Assembly (NCBI RefSeq): GCF_910594005.1 | Contig: NC_057835.1 | Span: 50,058,001 to 50,122,000 of the forward strand | Source of the DNA: Cervus elaphus | Taxonomy: Eukaryota; Chordata; Mammalia; Artiodactyla; Cervidae | Direction: 5' to 3' | Length of the DNA: 64,000 bases | Shown here: one piece after another, positions 47,231-59,601 of the stretch | Layout of the letters: the number at the start of each line of letters is the position of its first letter | Numbering within the stretch: position 1 is the first letter of the stretch | Made by a program: the position numbers and the translations under genes | The notes under the pieces: model-generated | What the model was told of the DNA's origin: nothing | Databases searched by the model: none | Seen by the model: only the letters and a program-made list of their open reading frames with translations

Positions 47231-49800
47231 CCACCCTGTTATTATTTTTCTCAGTTTTTTTTTGGGGGGGGGGATAGAATCTTTATGCTGCTTTAGTGTT
47301 TGACACCGTTGTTGAGATAGATGTAATAATGCTAACATTTTTACTTTGCCTAAATGGAATCTTTTTGGAAAGAAATTATACTATAAAACAAGTTTCCTGA
47401 GAAACATTTAAATACTTTTTAAAAAGGTCAGTAAGACCTATAAATGGGAAAATTGCTTCAAAATCTTACAAGTTGTAACCATGTGAATGATGGAGAAGTT
47501 GTGTATGGGTAAAAGGAATTGACTGGCAGAATCTAACCTCTATAGCTTTGTCAGTAGGTAAATCTCTTGTTTGAATCTGAGGCTTATAACTTGTAAAGCT
47601 TTTCTTTGTGTATGCATATGGTTACCTTTTTGATATAAACATAGGAGCCCTTATAAAACTGTGTTAATCGTGAGTCATCTGGTACCTCCTTAGGAATGAA
47701 CGTAACCTTATAGAGATGACTAATAATACAAAGCCACTGTGCTTTCTGTGACTTTTACCAGCCATGCCTCTAGTTCTGAAACATTTAAAACGAGACCTGC
47801 TCCCTCTTTTAAAAATTTTTTTTGGACAAAGAGCTGTCTTATCAGAAAACTTCAGTAACTTAAGCAGATCCATAACTGGAGGGAATTAATAACAGAAAGT
47901 TTTTGTTGACACCAGGAAGTGGATTAAATAGTGCAATTGTGGTAATGAGTACCATATATGATAAGCATGAGCCACCTGGGTTTTATTAGGCTGCTTGATA
48001 CTTTGATCACAATATTATTTCAAGGCTTGTCTATTTAAATTGCTAAGGGTTCTTGTCATCTTTGTGATTTAGACCATAATTTCTTTCACTGCAGAGAGAT
48101 TTTTGAAAAGAAAGGCCCTGGCCAAGCTGAAATTCTGGGGAGGTGCAAGTTCAACAGCTCAGCAATCCTTAGAACGAGAAAAGCTTTTAAACAAAATTAA
48201 AAGCTTGAAAGTACAGCAGTTGAGTATCAAGTTCATCTGACTTTGCTTCTCTTTAGATTTTTGCTTGGATCATAATTACACTTTTGTTTATCATATAGTA
48301 ATGGGGCACTATAATGCTGTTTGGCATAATTCAATTAATTATTGTTTGATATAAATATATGCATTTAAAATATATATTTCATGTTTTGAGAATGTGGTGC
48401 TGCTATTGGTTTCCCTTCAGCTGGTATTAAGTGGTTTTGATGAGCATCTTTGAGAATTTATGGAAAGTTTTTTAACTACTTCACCCATGATGAATAAATT
48501 ATACTAATCACAGAATCTGATAAATTGCCTTGCTTTTTGTCTTTGAACTTGAAATGTTAAACTTTAGTTAGCCTGTTGATATAGATGAATAAAATTTTTA
48601 GTCATTAAAAGCAACAGATATTTCTTCTACTAATTTTAGAAATAGTCTTTCACAAGTACCTAATAGTATCTTTGTTAAGTATGGTAGTTAAGCAAATGTT
48701 TTGGCCTAGGGACATATATATTCATTTTGATTAGTAAAGAGAGGACAGGGAAGTTTTAATAGTTTAAGGTATTATTGTCCTTAGCATATAAAAAGTGCTG
48801 TTTTGAAAATTTACATGTAAATTGCTTTGTACATTTATTGATGTGCTCGTTAATTTTCACTGTCTTGAGTACTCTTACAGCTGTTGTTAGCTTGGCTTGA
48901 AGTTTCCATGTCCCAGTGTAACTTTTAAGCCTGGTTAAGGGCACTTAAGAATTATAATGGTCTTCTTTTAATACACCTGATTTGCCCTTGGTATTGAAAG
49001 AAGCATGTGGAAGTGTTAATCAATCAACAGCCTTTTTGTTTTCCATGATAAGACAACGGAAAAACTATTAAAAATAGGAAAATATTTGATCATTGGAAAA
49101 ATTGCTGACCAAGAGCTTTATAACATTTTTATTTTAGAAAGTAGGGTAGTGCTTTTAAGTTTTAGAGGTTTGTGACTCATTGGTTGAGGAAAGGTGAACT
49201 CATAAAATGCAGAGGCGTAGATTTAGGAACAAGCAGGTGACACAGGCAGAGAAAAATGAGTCCTGTCACTTAGAACAAAGACTTAGTTTGGGGGAATGGT
49301 CTGAAATAATAATAGAGTCAGATTATGGAAGACCGAATGCTTGAAAAAAAGAGGCTTAAACTTGAAGCAGTTGTGTGTCATTCTAGGTTCCCCAGCAGAG
49401 GTATGAAGGTATAAAATCTATCTGTCTGTCTTGGTCTAGAAGCAGGAAAAACAGAATGGATAATGGAGGTTTGAATGAAATGTGGGCAGTAGCAATAAGG
49501 TGAAAGGGTGATACTAGAGAGTTAGAAGAAACGTCAAAAGGTTGAGTTCAGGTTTATACACACATTTTGAGGGCTTGACCTCATGGATCAAACAGCTTTA
49601 GTATCTGACGTATTCTAGAAGAGTTAAATCCTGTTTGTCATCCCTTTTCCTCTTGCATAATTTGTGAAAAGCACCTGTTCTGAGATACTGGTGCGTATGA
49701 CAGAGCAGGTGGGTAAGGTAAATGTGAGCTGTTGATAACCAGCAGGGCACATACAGGCTTTACTAAAATATTAAATATTTTTCAATTCAGGGAGCTTTGG
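47231..49800. other. Intron sequence; T9G10 junction and one exon-like stretch
   Basis: Carries the T9G10 homopolymer junction at 47255-47273 and the exon-like open stretch at 48095-48240 (see findings). No gene recognised. Confidence 0.45.
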
Positions 49801-49810
49801 GGGGCATTTT

Positions 49811-49852
49811 GAAAAGTACATGTGGAAAAAAAAAAAAAGAAAAGTACATGTG
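49811..49852 (+). mobile_element. Tail-only poly(A) insertion with 14-bp target duplication
   Basis: GAAAAGTACATGTG at 49811-49824 and 49839-49852, separated by G followed by A13. Confidence 0.82.
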
Positions 49853-50069
49853 TTGTTTGGAAGAGTCAGTGTGATGTAGCTGTGGATTGATATTTTTAGG
49901 GCTGTCTTAAGGAGGGAGGATTAAAGTTCCAAAGGACAGAACTAAGATCTACTAAAAATAGAAATAAAGAGTAAAGAAGATTTACTTCACTATTCTGATA
50001 GAACTGTCCATTCATGGGATGGAATTCTTTAGACAGTCATGTCTTGTCTTGAGAATAGTTTTTACAAGT

Positions 50070-50180
50070 TGGTAGATTCATTCATTCATTCATTCAAAAG
50101 ATGTTTACTGAGTCCAGCTATTTCAGGAACTTTGCCAGATATTGAGAGACAACCTAGTGAACACCTAGAGGAGAGAAACA
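50070..50180 (-). repeat. (ATTC)n and MIR/L2-like fragment
   Basis: ttcattcattcattcattc followed by gatgtttactgagtccagc... resembles reversed MIR/L2 3' sequence. Confidence 0.6.
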
Positions 50181-50578
50181 TAAGATAGTTAACCAGGTGA
50201 AATAATTATAAATTGTGTTAAGTAGTGTGGAAGAAATAAACATACTTTAGCAGGTGGTAACCCACCTTAAATGGGTCCCTTCAGAGTCCCTGGTACTGAG
50301 GTGTATTCAGCTGTTTGAGAGCCAGGAGTAGAAGAAAGCCAAGTGCAAAGGCCATCTCTAAGGTGGGAATGAGCCTGCCGTTGTTTAGCAACTCTCGGAA
50401 AGCTTGGCTATCTGAATAAATCCTGCTCAGTGAGAAACAAGGGGCTGTGTCATTTAGAGCCTTGTAGGAGTTGGGGTTTTGTTCCGTAAGTAGCAAGAAG
50501 TGACTGAACTGAAGAGTCTTAAGTTAAAGTGGTTGACTTAATGACTGTCATGTTCTTTATAATACTGTGACTTAATCT

Positions 50579-50620
50579 CAGATTTTTCTTTCTTTTCTTT
50601 TTTTTCCCCAGATTTTTCTT
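50579..50620 (-). mobile_element. Possible tail-only pyrimidine insertion with 12-bp duplication
   Basis: CAGATTTTTCTT at 50579-50590 and 50609-50620 with a T/C-rich 18 bases between. The flanks are themselves T-rich, so slippage is a weaker alternative. Confidence 0.55.
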
Positions 50621-50726
50621 CTTGGTGGTGTATTTGAAATATTTATGAAACTTAGCTTGGTGATTGAATGCATTAGTGATAGTGTTTATTCCAATAAAGT
50701 TTATCTGTGGCTTCTGGATAACTTTT

Positions 50727-51017
50727 TTTTTTAAAAACTTTTTGTTTTGTACAGGAGTATAGCCAATTAACAATGTTGTGATAGTCACAGGTGAACAGGG
50801 AAGGGGCTCAGCCATACATACATGTATCTGTTCTCCGTCAAACTCCTCTCCTATCCAGGCTGCCACGTAACGCTGAGCAGAGTTCCATATGCTATACACT
50901 AGGTCCTTGTTGGTTATCCATTTTAAATATAGCAGTGTGGACATGTCCATCCGCAACTCCTTAACTGTCCCTTCCCCCCAGCCCCCCATACCCCTGGCAG
51001 CCATAAGTTTGTTCCTA
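50727..51017 (-). mobile_element. 5'-truncated L1 3' end with 10-bp target duplication
   Basis: T run, then reversed L1 3' UTR (agccaattaacaatgttgtg..., ggtccttgttggttatcc, cccttcccccc). Flanked by GATAACTTTT at 50717-50726 and 51018-51027. A 161-codon open frame on the minus strand here is L1 3' UTR, not a gene. Confidence 0.9.
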
Positions 51018-51054
51018 GATAACTTTTATAAACAAGTTTTTCTGGAGTTTTTAT

Positions 51055-51700
51055 TTATTTTTTTTTATTACATGTTTTATTTTGGAATAACATTGGGTGT
51101 ACTGAAAACTTGCAGAGATAGTTTAGAGAGTTTTCTATAGTCCTCAGCCAGGCTTCCTCTCATGTTATCATCTTAACATTCCTGTGGTACATAAGTCTAA
51201 GAAACCAACATTGGTACATTACTATTAACTAAACTTCTGACTTTATCCAGATTTTACCAGTTTTTCCATTAATGTCCTTGGCTTTTCTGGGATGCAGTCC
51301 AGGATTCCACATTACTCTTAGTCATCGTGTCTCCCATAATCCTCTCTGGTCTTGCCATTCCTCAGTCTTTCCTTGTTTTCCTTCATCTGGGTAGTTTTAA
51401 GGAGTACCAATTAAGTGTTTTGTAAAATGTCCCTCAGTTTAGGTCTGTCAGATATTTTTTCATGATTAGAGTTTTGAGGAGAAAACCCACAACGGTGAGT
51501 GCTCTTTTTACTACGTCCTGTTGGATGGTAGAATGTTATCCACAGGACGTCACTGGTGATGTTAACTTTGGTCACTTGGGTAAGGTGGTATCTGATATCC
51601 TTTTTGAATTATCACTCTATCTTGGAAATCTCTGTAATTTACAGAAACATTAGAACATTGATGTTTCAGTTGAAAAAGAGTTTCTCTCTTGGAAGAAACA
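51055..51700 (-). repeat. Old L1M 3' UTR
   Basis: Reversed L1M 3' UTR (ctccatt-type text, cttttctgggatgcagtccaggattcc, gttttgaggagaaaacccacaa). Same segment as 53200-53745 but differently diverged. Confidence 0.75.
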
Positions 51701-52844
51701 ACTCAAATAACTTTGCAACTTTACTGTCTGCTCCTAATAGTTTAATATCTAAACAACATGGGCAGAGTTGTATATTATGTGCTGTAACTTTTCACATAAG
51801 TTAGATGAGCTTTTCTTTTTTACTTTTACGCTATGCCATCTCAGACATACTGTTGAGTATCTAAATTCATTCCGGCTGATTCAGATTCGTCTCTTACAGA
51901 ATATGAATTGGATGTTGGAGAACATTCATTATAGCCCACCAGAACTTCAATATCAGGAATATTTGATGCAGGAATTAACATTTCCCATGTGTGGTCCTAC
52001 ACAGTATTATTGGCAATAGTTTGTATACACTGCAAAATACCTTGTGTACAAAGGACCTCTTTAAACTTTCACATTTGGTCTCAACACAACTTTGACCACC
52101 AGCATAGTGTATACTACCACTGTGAGAGCTTCACATGGACATAGAATTGGTGAAATTAAGAGATGAAGAAAAAAATGCCTGAAATAATTGAAAACCAGCC
52201 TTAAGTTGCATGTTTTTTTCTTTGGGATATTTGAAACATTTCAGATATTAAACATCCCAGTTAAGAAAATAAGAAAGAATGTACGGCTGTCCCTTGGTAC
52301 CCAAGGAGGATTGGTGCTAGGGTCCCTGCAGTCAGTGAAGACCAGAATCCACAGATGCTCATGTTCCTTATCTTTTATATTCTTATTTTGAAACTTGCTG
52401 GAAGTTTTGTTTTCCCTTCCTTGAATGCTGTCAATCTGCAGTTGATCATATGTGAAACATGGGAGATTTGGAAGTTTGGTTATATTGAAGTTTCAGGGAC
52501 ATCCCTTTGATTTCCCCATTCTGCAGTCCTTAAACTTCTATTTCATTGTTGACTCCAAGTATCTTTTCATATATGTTGACTAACCTTATTATGGCTCTTT
52601 GTATGGGGAAAAAAGCAATTGTACATCAAGATTTTGCTATTATTAGTAAAATAGGTATTTTTCCTAGCTATTAGTAAGAACATAGCAAGAAGAAATTTTC
52701 GTTTTTCTCTTCTTAACTGGGAAAGATCACTAAAAAGTAAAAGTCTTGAAAACTAGCCATGGGGAGGCAGTAATCTTTGAGTATTGTCATTATCATCGTC
52801 ATTGTCATTATTGTTGTATTGGTGATGATAACATTACAACCTCA

Positions 52845-53045
52845 GTCGTAATGGTTAACATTTATTGAGCACTTACTGTGTTGAGCACTTGGCATGCATT
52901 AGATATAATCCCCATGGCTACTTTATGAAGTTAAGTTCTGTACTATTCCCAGGTGGTACTTGGTTATGTACAATTGGTTGTATAGGAAGTGATTTCAGAA
53001 GAGGAAGTCACTTAAGCACTAGGTTGGAACTAGTGGAATTTGAGC
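52845..53045 (-). repeat. MIR SINE
   Basis: ggttaacatttattgagcacttactgtg...gtcacttaagcactaggttggaac is reversed MIR. Confidence 0.82.
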
Positions 53046-53199
53046 TAAATCTTAAGGATACGTGGTTCCTGCTTTTCTCTCTTATGACATTACCCTCAGT
53101 TCCTGCCGCCCCCCGCACCCCCCCCATGACAGCTGTACTGAACCACTTGTTTTCTTCCCAAACCAAAATCTGCCTTGTTCCTGGATAGTGGATTATTCT

Positions 53200-53745
53200 G
53201 TTCTCTTAATTTGAAATAATTTTAGATTTATAGAAATTGCAAAGAGTTCCTGTATAACCTTCACCTAGTTTCCCTTATTATTAACACCTTTTATAACCAC
53301 AGTGCCTTTGTCAAACTAAGAATTGGCACAACGCCGTTAAGTAAACTACAGGTTTCATCTGTATTTCTCTAGTTTTCCGACTTACCTTCTTTTTCTGTTC
53401 AGAGGGCAGTTCAGGATGCCTGTTGCAGTTAGCTGTCACGTTTCTTTAGTCTCCCACAATCTAGCTTTTCCTTGTTTTTCCTGACTGGCATTTTGGAAGT
53501 ACTGTCAGGTCTTTTGTCCACTGTCTATTAGTTTGGTTTGTGTGTTGCTTTCTCATGATTAGATTGAGGTTATGGAATTTGGGGGAGAATACAGGAGATA
53601 TGCCTCTCTATAATCACATCATATTGGGAAGGACATCATCTCAACATGTCTTAGTACTGATGATACTAACCTTGGCCACTCAGTTTAGGGGATGATGGCC
53701 AGGTTTCTCCACTGAACAGTTACTGTCTGTCCCTAGAAGTAAATC
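53200..53745 (-). repeat. Old L1M 3' UTR
   Basis: aataattttagatttatagaaattgcaaag... to ggccaggtttctccactg is reversed L1M 3' UTR. Confidence 0.8.
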
Positions 53746-54780
53746 ACTGCTTAAGAGGAGAGTTAAGTTGCACCTCCTGGTGGGAAAAGTAGCAAAGAAT
53801 TTTTAGAGATAAATGAAAACGCTTCGGTAACTAGTAAATATTATGAGGACTGTCAGATTTAATCTTAATTACCTTTTTCTCTTATTCACTTTTATTGGAC
53901 TGGATGTTTATTGAGCTCAGGAGCTAAGATGTATTGTTTCCTTTATATGTAGAACAGTGACATAGGGTAAATGCACAATAAAATGTTTGTTGAATGGCCA
54001 GAACCAAAAAAGGGAGATTGTAAATTACACACAAAGCTAAATTAGTTTAAGTTGATCCTTTAGGTAGTGGAATAGTATTAACAGTGTTTGAATAATGTAA
54101 CAAAAATTTTTAGTGTTTTAGTTTCCTTAGTTTTAATTTTGTTTGTGATTAAAGAATATATTATTCCCTGATTTGAACATATTTAGAAAAAGTATTTTTT
54201 CTTCTTAGTTTTGAAGGACAACTGATTAGAATAAGAAATTTAACAAAATAAATTTAGACCAGAAGTCTTATTATATGATTAAAGGTAGCTGGTTGAATGT
54301 TTTGAGCATACTCTGTATTTAGAAGGGTGGATTTAACTTGGGAAAGCATGTAATTTCTAAGTAAATTAGCAGTGATAGAAAAATCCCATCGCATTTCTCA
54401 AAAAAGGTGTTTAAAAGTACCAGTGTTATGTTTAACCTGACTTTTCCTAACTTTTACCTTATAAATGGACTCTCTGAACTCCAAGCATGCTAAATTTAAC
54501 TTCCATATTGGATTCCAGTTTTACTTATGGATGCTCTGGCTTCCTTTCAGACTATATAAATCTTTTTTTTTTTTTTTTTTTTAAGAATGTTGGTTGATTC
54601 ACTAAAAACAGGAACAATACTTGCTTTTGGTCATTGATGTTTTTGCTAAATAGTGACTAAAAAGTGAAGAGGAGTTTTCTTTAAGAAGTTGAAGGCTTAA
54701 GGAAATTGATAGTTGGTTTTAGTCTTTTGTTTCAGCTGCTGTTGCCATGCTCCTATTCAGGATGAGTTTTGTTACCTTCT
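53746..54780. other. Intron sequence without recognised features
   Basis: AT-rich; a T22 run lies near 54562-54583. No gene seen. Confidence 0.5.
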
Positions 54781-54987
54781 GGGGCTTCCCAGGTGGCTCA
54801 GATGGTAGTGTCTGCCCGCAATGTGGGAGACCCAGGTTCGATCCCTGGCTAGGGAAGATCCCCTGGAGAAGGAAATGGCAACCCACGCCAGTACTCTTGC
54901 CTGGAAAATTATATGGACGGAGGAGCCTGGTAGGCTACAGTCCATGGGGTCGCAAAGGGTTGGACACGACTGAGCGACTTCACTCTA
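54781..54987 (+). mobile_element. Bov-tA SINE
   Basis: Complete, little diverged: head gggcttcccaggtggctcag, B box ggttcgatccctggc, body to cgactgagcgacttcactc. Confidence 0.95.
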
Positions 54988-55302
54988 CCACTCTAGACAG
55001 TTAAGCGGTCTTGCACCAATGCCAGATAATCATTGTCTACTTGAGACTGTTAAAATGCTGTCTTCTCTTTAATTATTTTCATTAAAAAAACAAACTACAT
55101 TGTCATTTGCCATTGATCTTACTGGCCCTTGCTCTTAGAAGAAAATAATGATAGCACATATGTGCTCATTTAAATTAACCATTTTGGTGAAATATAAGGG
55201 AAAAGTTTGTTGAACTTAGAGGAGTCAAATGTCAAGTGTTTTACTGATGACAAAAATTGCTGGGAAGTAAAATTATGAAATGGATGGAAATATAAACAAA
55301 TG

Positions 55303-55350
55303 TTACCAAATCAATTTTATTTTATTTATTTTTTTACCAAATCAATTTTA
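55303..55350 (-). mobile_element. Tail-only insertion with 17-bp target duplication
   Basis: TTACCAAATCAATTTTA at 55303-55319 and 55334-55350 with only 14 bases (ttttatttattttt) between. Confidence 0.82.
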
Positions 55351-56250
55351 ATTAGTAAAATGGAATGTATAGCTCAGTGACTTTAGACATACTCACCCAA
55401 ATAAATGTATGTGTATCTGTGTGTAAAATATGTGTAAATTCTTAACAGCCCCACTGCTGTCCTTTGCTAAGATGAGCCACAGATATTAACAGTGTCTTGC
55501 ATCTCTTGGTAGAAAAAAATCATAATGAAACTTAGGGATTGGCAACATTAAAGAATTGGAGTTCACATGAGAGATTAGAATTTATCAAAATGAGGGAGGA
55601 GGATGATTGTGGGAAGAGGTTTTGAAATAGAGGCTGTTGCATGACCAATGTACTGATAGATGGATGTGGAGTGTGGAAAAAAATTAGTCCTTCAGCTTTA
55701 GTTTCCGCCTCTGTAAAATAGAGACAATTGATACCTACAACATAGGATATATTAGTTTTGATCATTTTGTTGAAGAGTTTGACCTTTGTACCACTGACGG
55801 TGGGCAACTGGATAAACTTTTTGTATTTTAACAATGTTCAGATCTGGTTTAAGAAAAAACATTAAACTGCAAGAAGACCAGTTTGAGCATTGGTGGTGGG
55901 AATGACCAAAGGGATAGAGATGAGAAATTTGATGTCTTCTGAGTAAAGGGGTAATTTGCATTAGTGAGTGACAGCTAAGTCTAGACTTGCAGACTAGACT
56001 TACATGATGATCTAGAAAATTGCACCTTAAACTCAATTTTGAATTAAATGTGTAGGAAATGTACAGGTTTACTTTTTTAAATAATCAACCATGTCAGATT
56101 TATTTTATATCATATCGCTCAACATGTTAAAGCTATGGTAAAAATAACTGCTCTTAGAATTATTTTGCATGTGAAACCATAGATACCTAATAGCCATGAT
56201 CATACCTCTCTAGTATGGTGGTTCAGGGATAGGATGTTGCTACAGTCGAA
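55351..56250. other. Intron sequence without recognised features
   Basis: No gene or clear repeat. Confidence 0.5.
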
Positions 56251-56254
56251 TGTG

Positions 56255-56390
56255 ATCTGCTCTTGACTGTGATGATACCATCTACCTTTAGGGTTGTTCT
56301 GGGGATTAAGTAAGAATGCATGTAAAACATTAAGACAGTACCTGATTCATAGTAAATACTTAATGAGTGGTAGATACTGTATTTTTCACA
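56255..56390 (+). repeat. MIR SINE fragment
   Basis: gttgttctggggattaagtaagaatgcatgtaaaac...cagtacctgattcatagtaaatac is MIR. Confidence 0.78.
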
Positions 56391-56847
56391 AAAGCATAAT
56401 TCTGGGTACATTTGGGGTACAGTTTTTAGTTCATTATAGCTTGGAAGCATATGAAATATGTAGAGTCTATCTTCTGTGGTAGCATAATTTAACTTAATCA
56501 GTTGTGATTATGTTTATTGCATTTCAGGATCAAGCCTTGTTGAGAGGTCTAATTTGCATTGTATAATTCAGACTAATCAGGGCAAGTTGAAATTTAGGAG
56601 ATTTTTAAACAGTGTGATATTTAATAGGAACAAATAAAGATTTAGGCCCTGAGGGAAGAAACATAAACCATTAATACTAATTCAGTGTGAGGAGGATAGG
56701 CTCAGAAAGAGGTTCCTAATAAAGGGGGTAAAAAACTGTTTGTAACCTAATGCAGAAGGAGCCCCACCTCTTTAAGTGGTGCTGTAAGGAACTGAGTGAC
56801 TTGTGTATAGACAGTGGAGGGCTGTGGTCATTCTGCGTACCTGCCTG

Positions 56848-57054
56848 GGCTGTGTGCTTAGTCATGTCCGACCTTGTGACCCCATGGACTGTAGCCTGCC
56901 AGGCTCCTCTCTCTGTGGAATTTCCAGGCAAGAATACTGGAGTAGATTGCCATTTCCTTCTCCAGGGGATCTTCCCAGCCCCAGGGATCCAACCCATGTC
57001 TCTTGCGTCTCCTGCATTAGCAGGTGGATTCTTTACCACTGCGTCAGCTAGGAA
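56848..57054 (-). mobile_element. Bov-tA SINE
   Basis: Reversed body from gtgtgcttagtcatgtccgac to the reversed head ccactgcgtcagctaggaa. Confidence 0.93.
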
Positions 57055-57246
57055 CCATCCTAATTCCAGTTTAATTCATAGAGCTCACTGGTAGAGTGAA
57101 ACCCCATATTGTTCCCAGTCTGTAGCAAGGTATTTATTGGTAGTAGAACAAAGGAGGAAAGTGAGCATATTTGCCAGCCTTTGGGTTGGTGAAGGCAGCA
57201 ATAGAGCTTCAGTATCCAGATGTCTTCAGTATTCAGAATCCACCAG

Positions 57247-57452
57247 AGCTTCCCTGGTGACTCAGTCAGTAAAGAGTCTGCCTGCAATGTGGGAGACCCG
57301 GGTTCAATTCCTGGGTCAGAAAAATCCCCTGGAGAAGGAAATGGCAACTCACTCCAATATTCTTGCCTGGAGAATTCCATGGACAAAGGAGCCTGGTGAG
57401 CTACAGGCCATGAGGTCACTAAAAGTGGGACATGACTGAGTGACTAACATAC
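57247..57452 (+). mobile_element. Bov-tA SINE
   Basis: gagcttccctggtgactcag head, gggttcaattcctggg B box, body to gacatgactgagtgac. Confidence 0.94.
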
Positions 57453-58135
57453 ACATCCAGATGTATATAAATAGGCATGCATTTTTTTAATGCTTTTCTA
57501 AAATCTTAAAATTCTATCCTTTTTTATTCTTTCTTATAAAAAAGTTTTCATCCAGGTGAAGTATTTCCCTAGGGGTGATCTGGAACTCCTTGGAAAAGCC
57601 ATAGTGAGACTACTGTGTCTGTGCCCTTATTGTAATACAGGCAGGCTTGGTGTCCTAGCCTTTTTTGTTTGACTGCATATGCTGCCTTAACTGTTTCTGT
57701 TTTATTTCATTTGCTTTGTTTTCTTTAAAAAGGTTTTTTGTGTGTGTGTGTGTGTTTCATTCTGTTTTTGGAGCAAGGGTGTTCTGCCTCACATATTTTA
57801 TAGTCAGATTTATACTTCATTAATTTTACTCTTAAATTATATAGATTTTTTTTTTCAAGAAGACTAAGCAAGATACAAGGATTAAACATGATATGTAGTA
57901 GAAATTTGATATCATGCCAGTTATCACCCCAGCCCTCTTCATTGTAAGTATTCTGAAACCCTCGTCATTGAACCCTGTATTTCAGGCAGAAATAATAAAT
58001 TATTTCAGAAACAATTTGTATAGTGCTTTGGGATCTCCTTGATGTAGTCATGAAATATGCTGATCTGTTATCAAGTCTTAATTATTACTTATTATATCAA
58101 GTCTTTATTATTATTATTCATGACTATTGCTTATT

Positions 58136-58512
58136 GGGCTTCCCTGATAGCTCAGTTGGTAAAGAATCCGTCTGCAGTGCAGGAAACCCTGGTTGACTCC
58201 TGGGTTGGAAAGATCCGCTGGAGAAGGAATAGGATACCCACACCAGTATTCTTAGGCTTGCCTTGTGGCTCAGCTGGTAAAGAATCCGCCTGCAGTGAGG
58301 GGGGCCTGGGTTTGATCTCTGGGTTGAGAGATCCCCCGGAGAAGGGAAAGGCTACCCACTCCAGTATTCCTGGCCTAGAGAATTCCATATGCATATACGA
58401 CATGTATATGATATTCAATATATGAATATGAAATTCTGTGGAGAATTCCACGGACTGTATAGTTCATGGGGTCATAAAGAGTTGGACACTGCTGAGCGAC
58501 TTTCATTTTCAA
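58136..58512 (+). mobile_element. Dimeric Bov-tA SINE with an internal AT-rich insertion
   Basis: First monomer 58136-58253 truncated as in the dimers at 3357 and 7401; second from 58254. A 55-bp AT-rich, partly palindromic segment (about 58387-58441) bounded by repeated gagaattcca splits the second monomer. Confidence 0.9.
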
Positions 58513-59600
58513 AAACCAGGAAGAGTGGTGATGTCAGAGGTCATAGGAGTGAGAGGTGCTCATTAAGGTCTCAGAGCTACTGTATAAGATGTATATTCAG
58601 TGTAGGTATCAGGTAAAGGACTTTTTGAAAAACAAATAATACTTTTCCTGAGTCTCCCTTAATTGTGGTGTGGAATCCTGACTTGATTCTTAGTCATTTA
58701 TTATGCCAATACATTCTCTAAATGTTTTGCCTAAGTTCCACTTAGGTTAGATTTTAAAGCAATATTTACTTTTAGTACAAGATAATAAGTGAGGTGGTCT
58801 TTTCTGTAAATCAGAAATTTAATTGGTCCTTACTGCATTGATGCCTTATATATAATCGAGGTCCTTTAAAAGTACATAGTTTGTATGTTTGCACATCTAA
58901 TAGTCGTTTCGAATGCACTGAGAATTTGCCATTAAGAGGAATCTTGGGTAAGTTTTATGAAGGGAATGGTTCTTTTCTCCAGTTTCTATTAGTTTATTTC
59001 ATATTATTGACATCATTGTAAACTTTTATTGGATTTTGAGAGCCTTTCAAAGTGCTTGCAAAATTACGTGTTTATCTTTCTGTGCTTTTATCCCTCTAGT
59101 CCTTTAGATTTAGTTCAGTCCAATAAGTAAGAAGGGTGGGATGCTAGGAGGATTTCTTAGCAGGTTGATAATTTAGAAAACAGGACCTTATCTGCCAGTG
59201 TTAAAGAGTGAGCACTGGGAAGAGGGAATTTTCTCTTGGTGATTTCCTAGCTGTGAGAAACCTCTGTTCCAAGAGGAATTATGTAAAAAGTAATTGTGTC
59301 TAATCTCCCAAACCTTGAAATTGAAAATAGAAACGTGTACATCCCCCTCCTCATTTTTTATTTTTAATAGAAGGGCATTTCTTTTGTAGCCTTTAAGAAG
59401 TTTGTTTCTTTTTAATAAAAGTTCCTGGTAGCAGTGTTCTGAAGCAAAATTAAAATTTAAATAACTGCAAAGTGCATAGAGTGTGTCAGGCAAGAAATGC
59501 AAGATTATTTAGTACGTGTTAAGCAACCAAAAGAAAGAACACTTGAATACATTATTTGGAATGGCCTTGGGGCTTTTTAAGCACGTGTCTCCTCCCTTCT
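58513..59600. other. Intron sequence without recognised features
   Basis: No gene or clear repeat. Confidence 0.5.
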
Positions 59601-59601
59601 C

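Noticed and set aside
50519..51004. 161-codon minus-strand open frame
   Set aside because: It is built from the sense L1 3' UTR (50727-51017) plus flanking low-complexity Lys-rich sequence; not a conserved protein.
51768..52019. Open frame ending PPELQYQEYLMQEL...
   Set aside because: Looks somewhat protein-like but I cannot match it to a family, and there is no clear exon structure.
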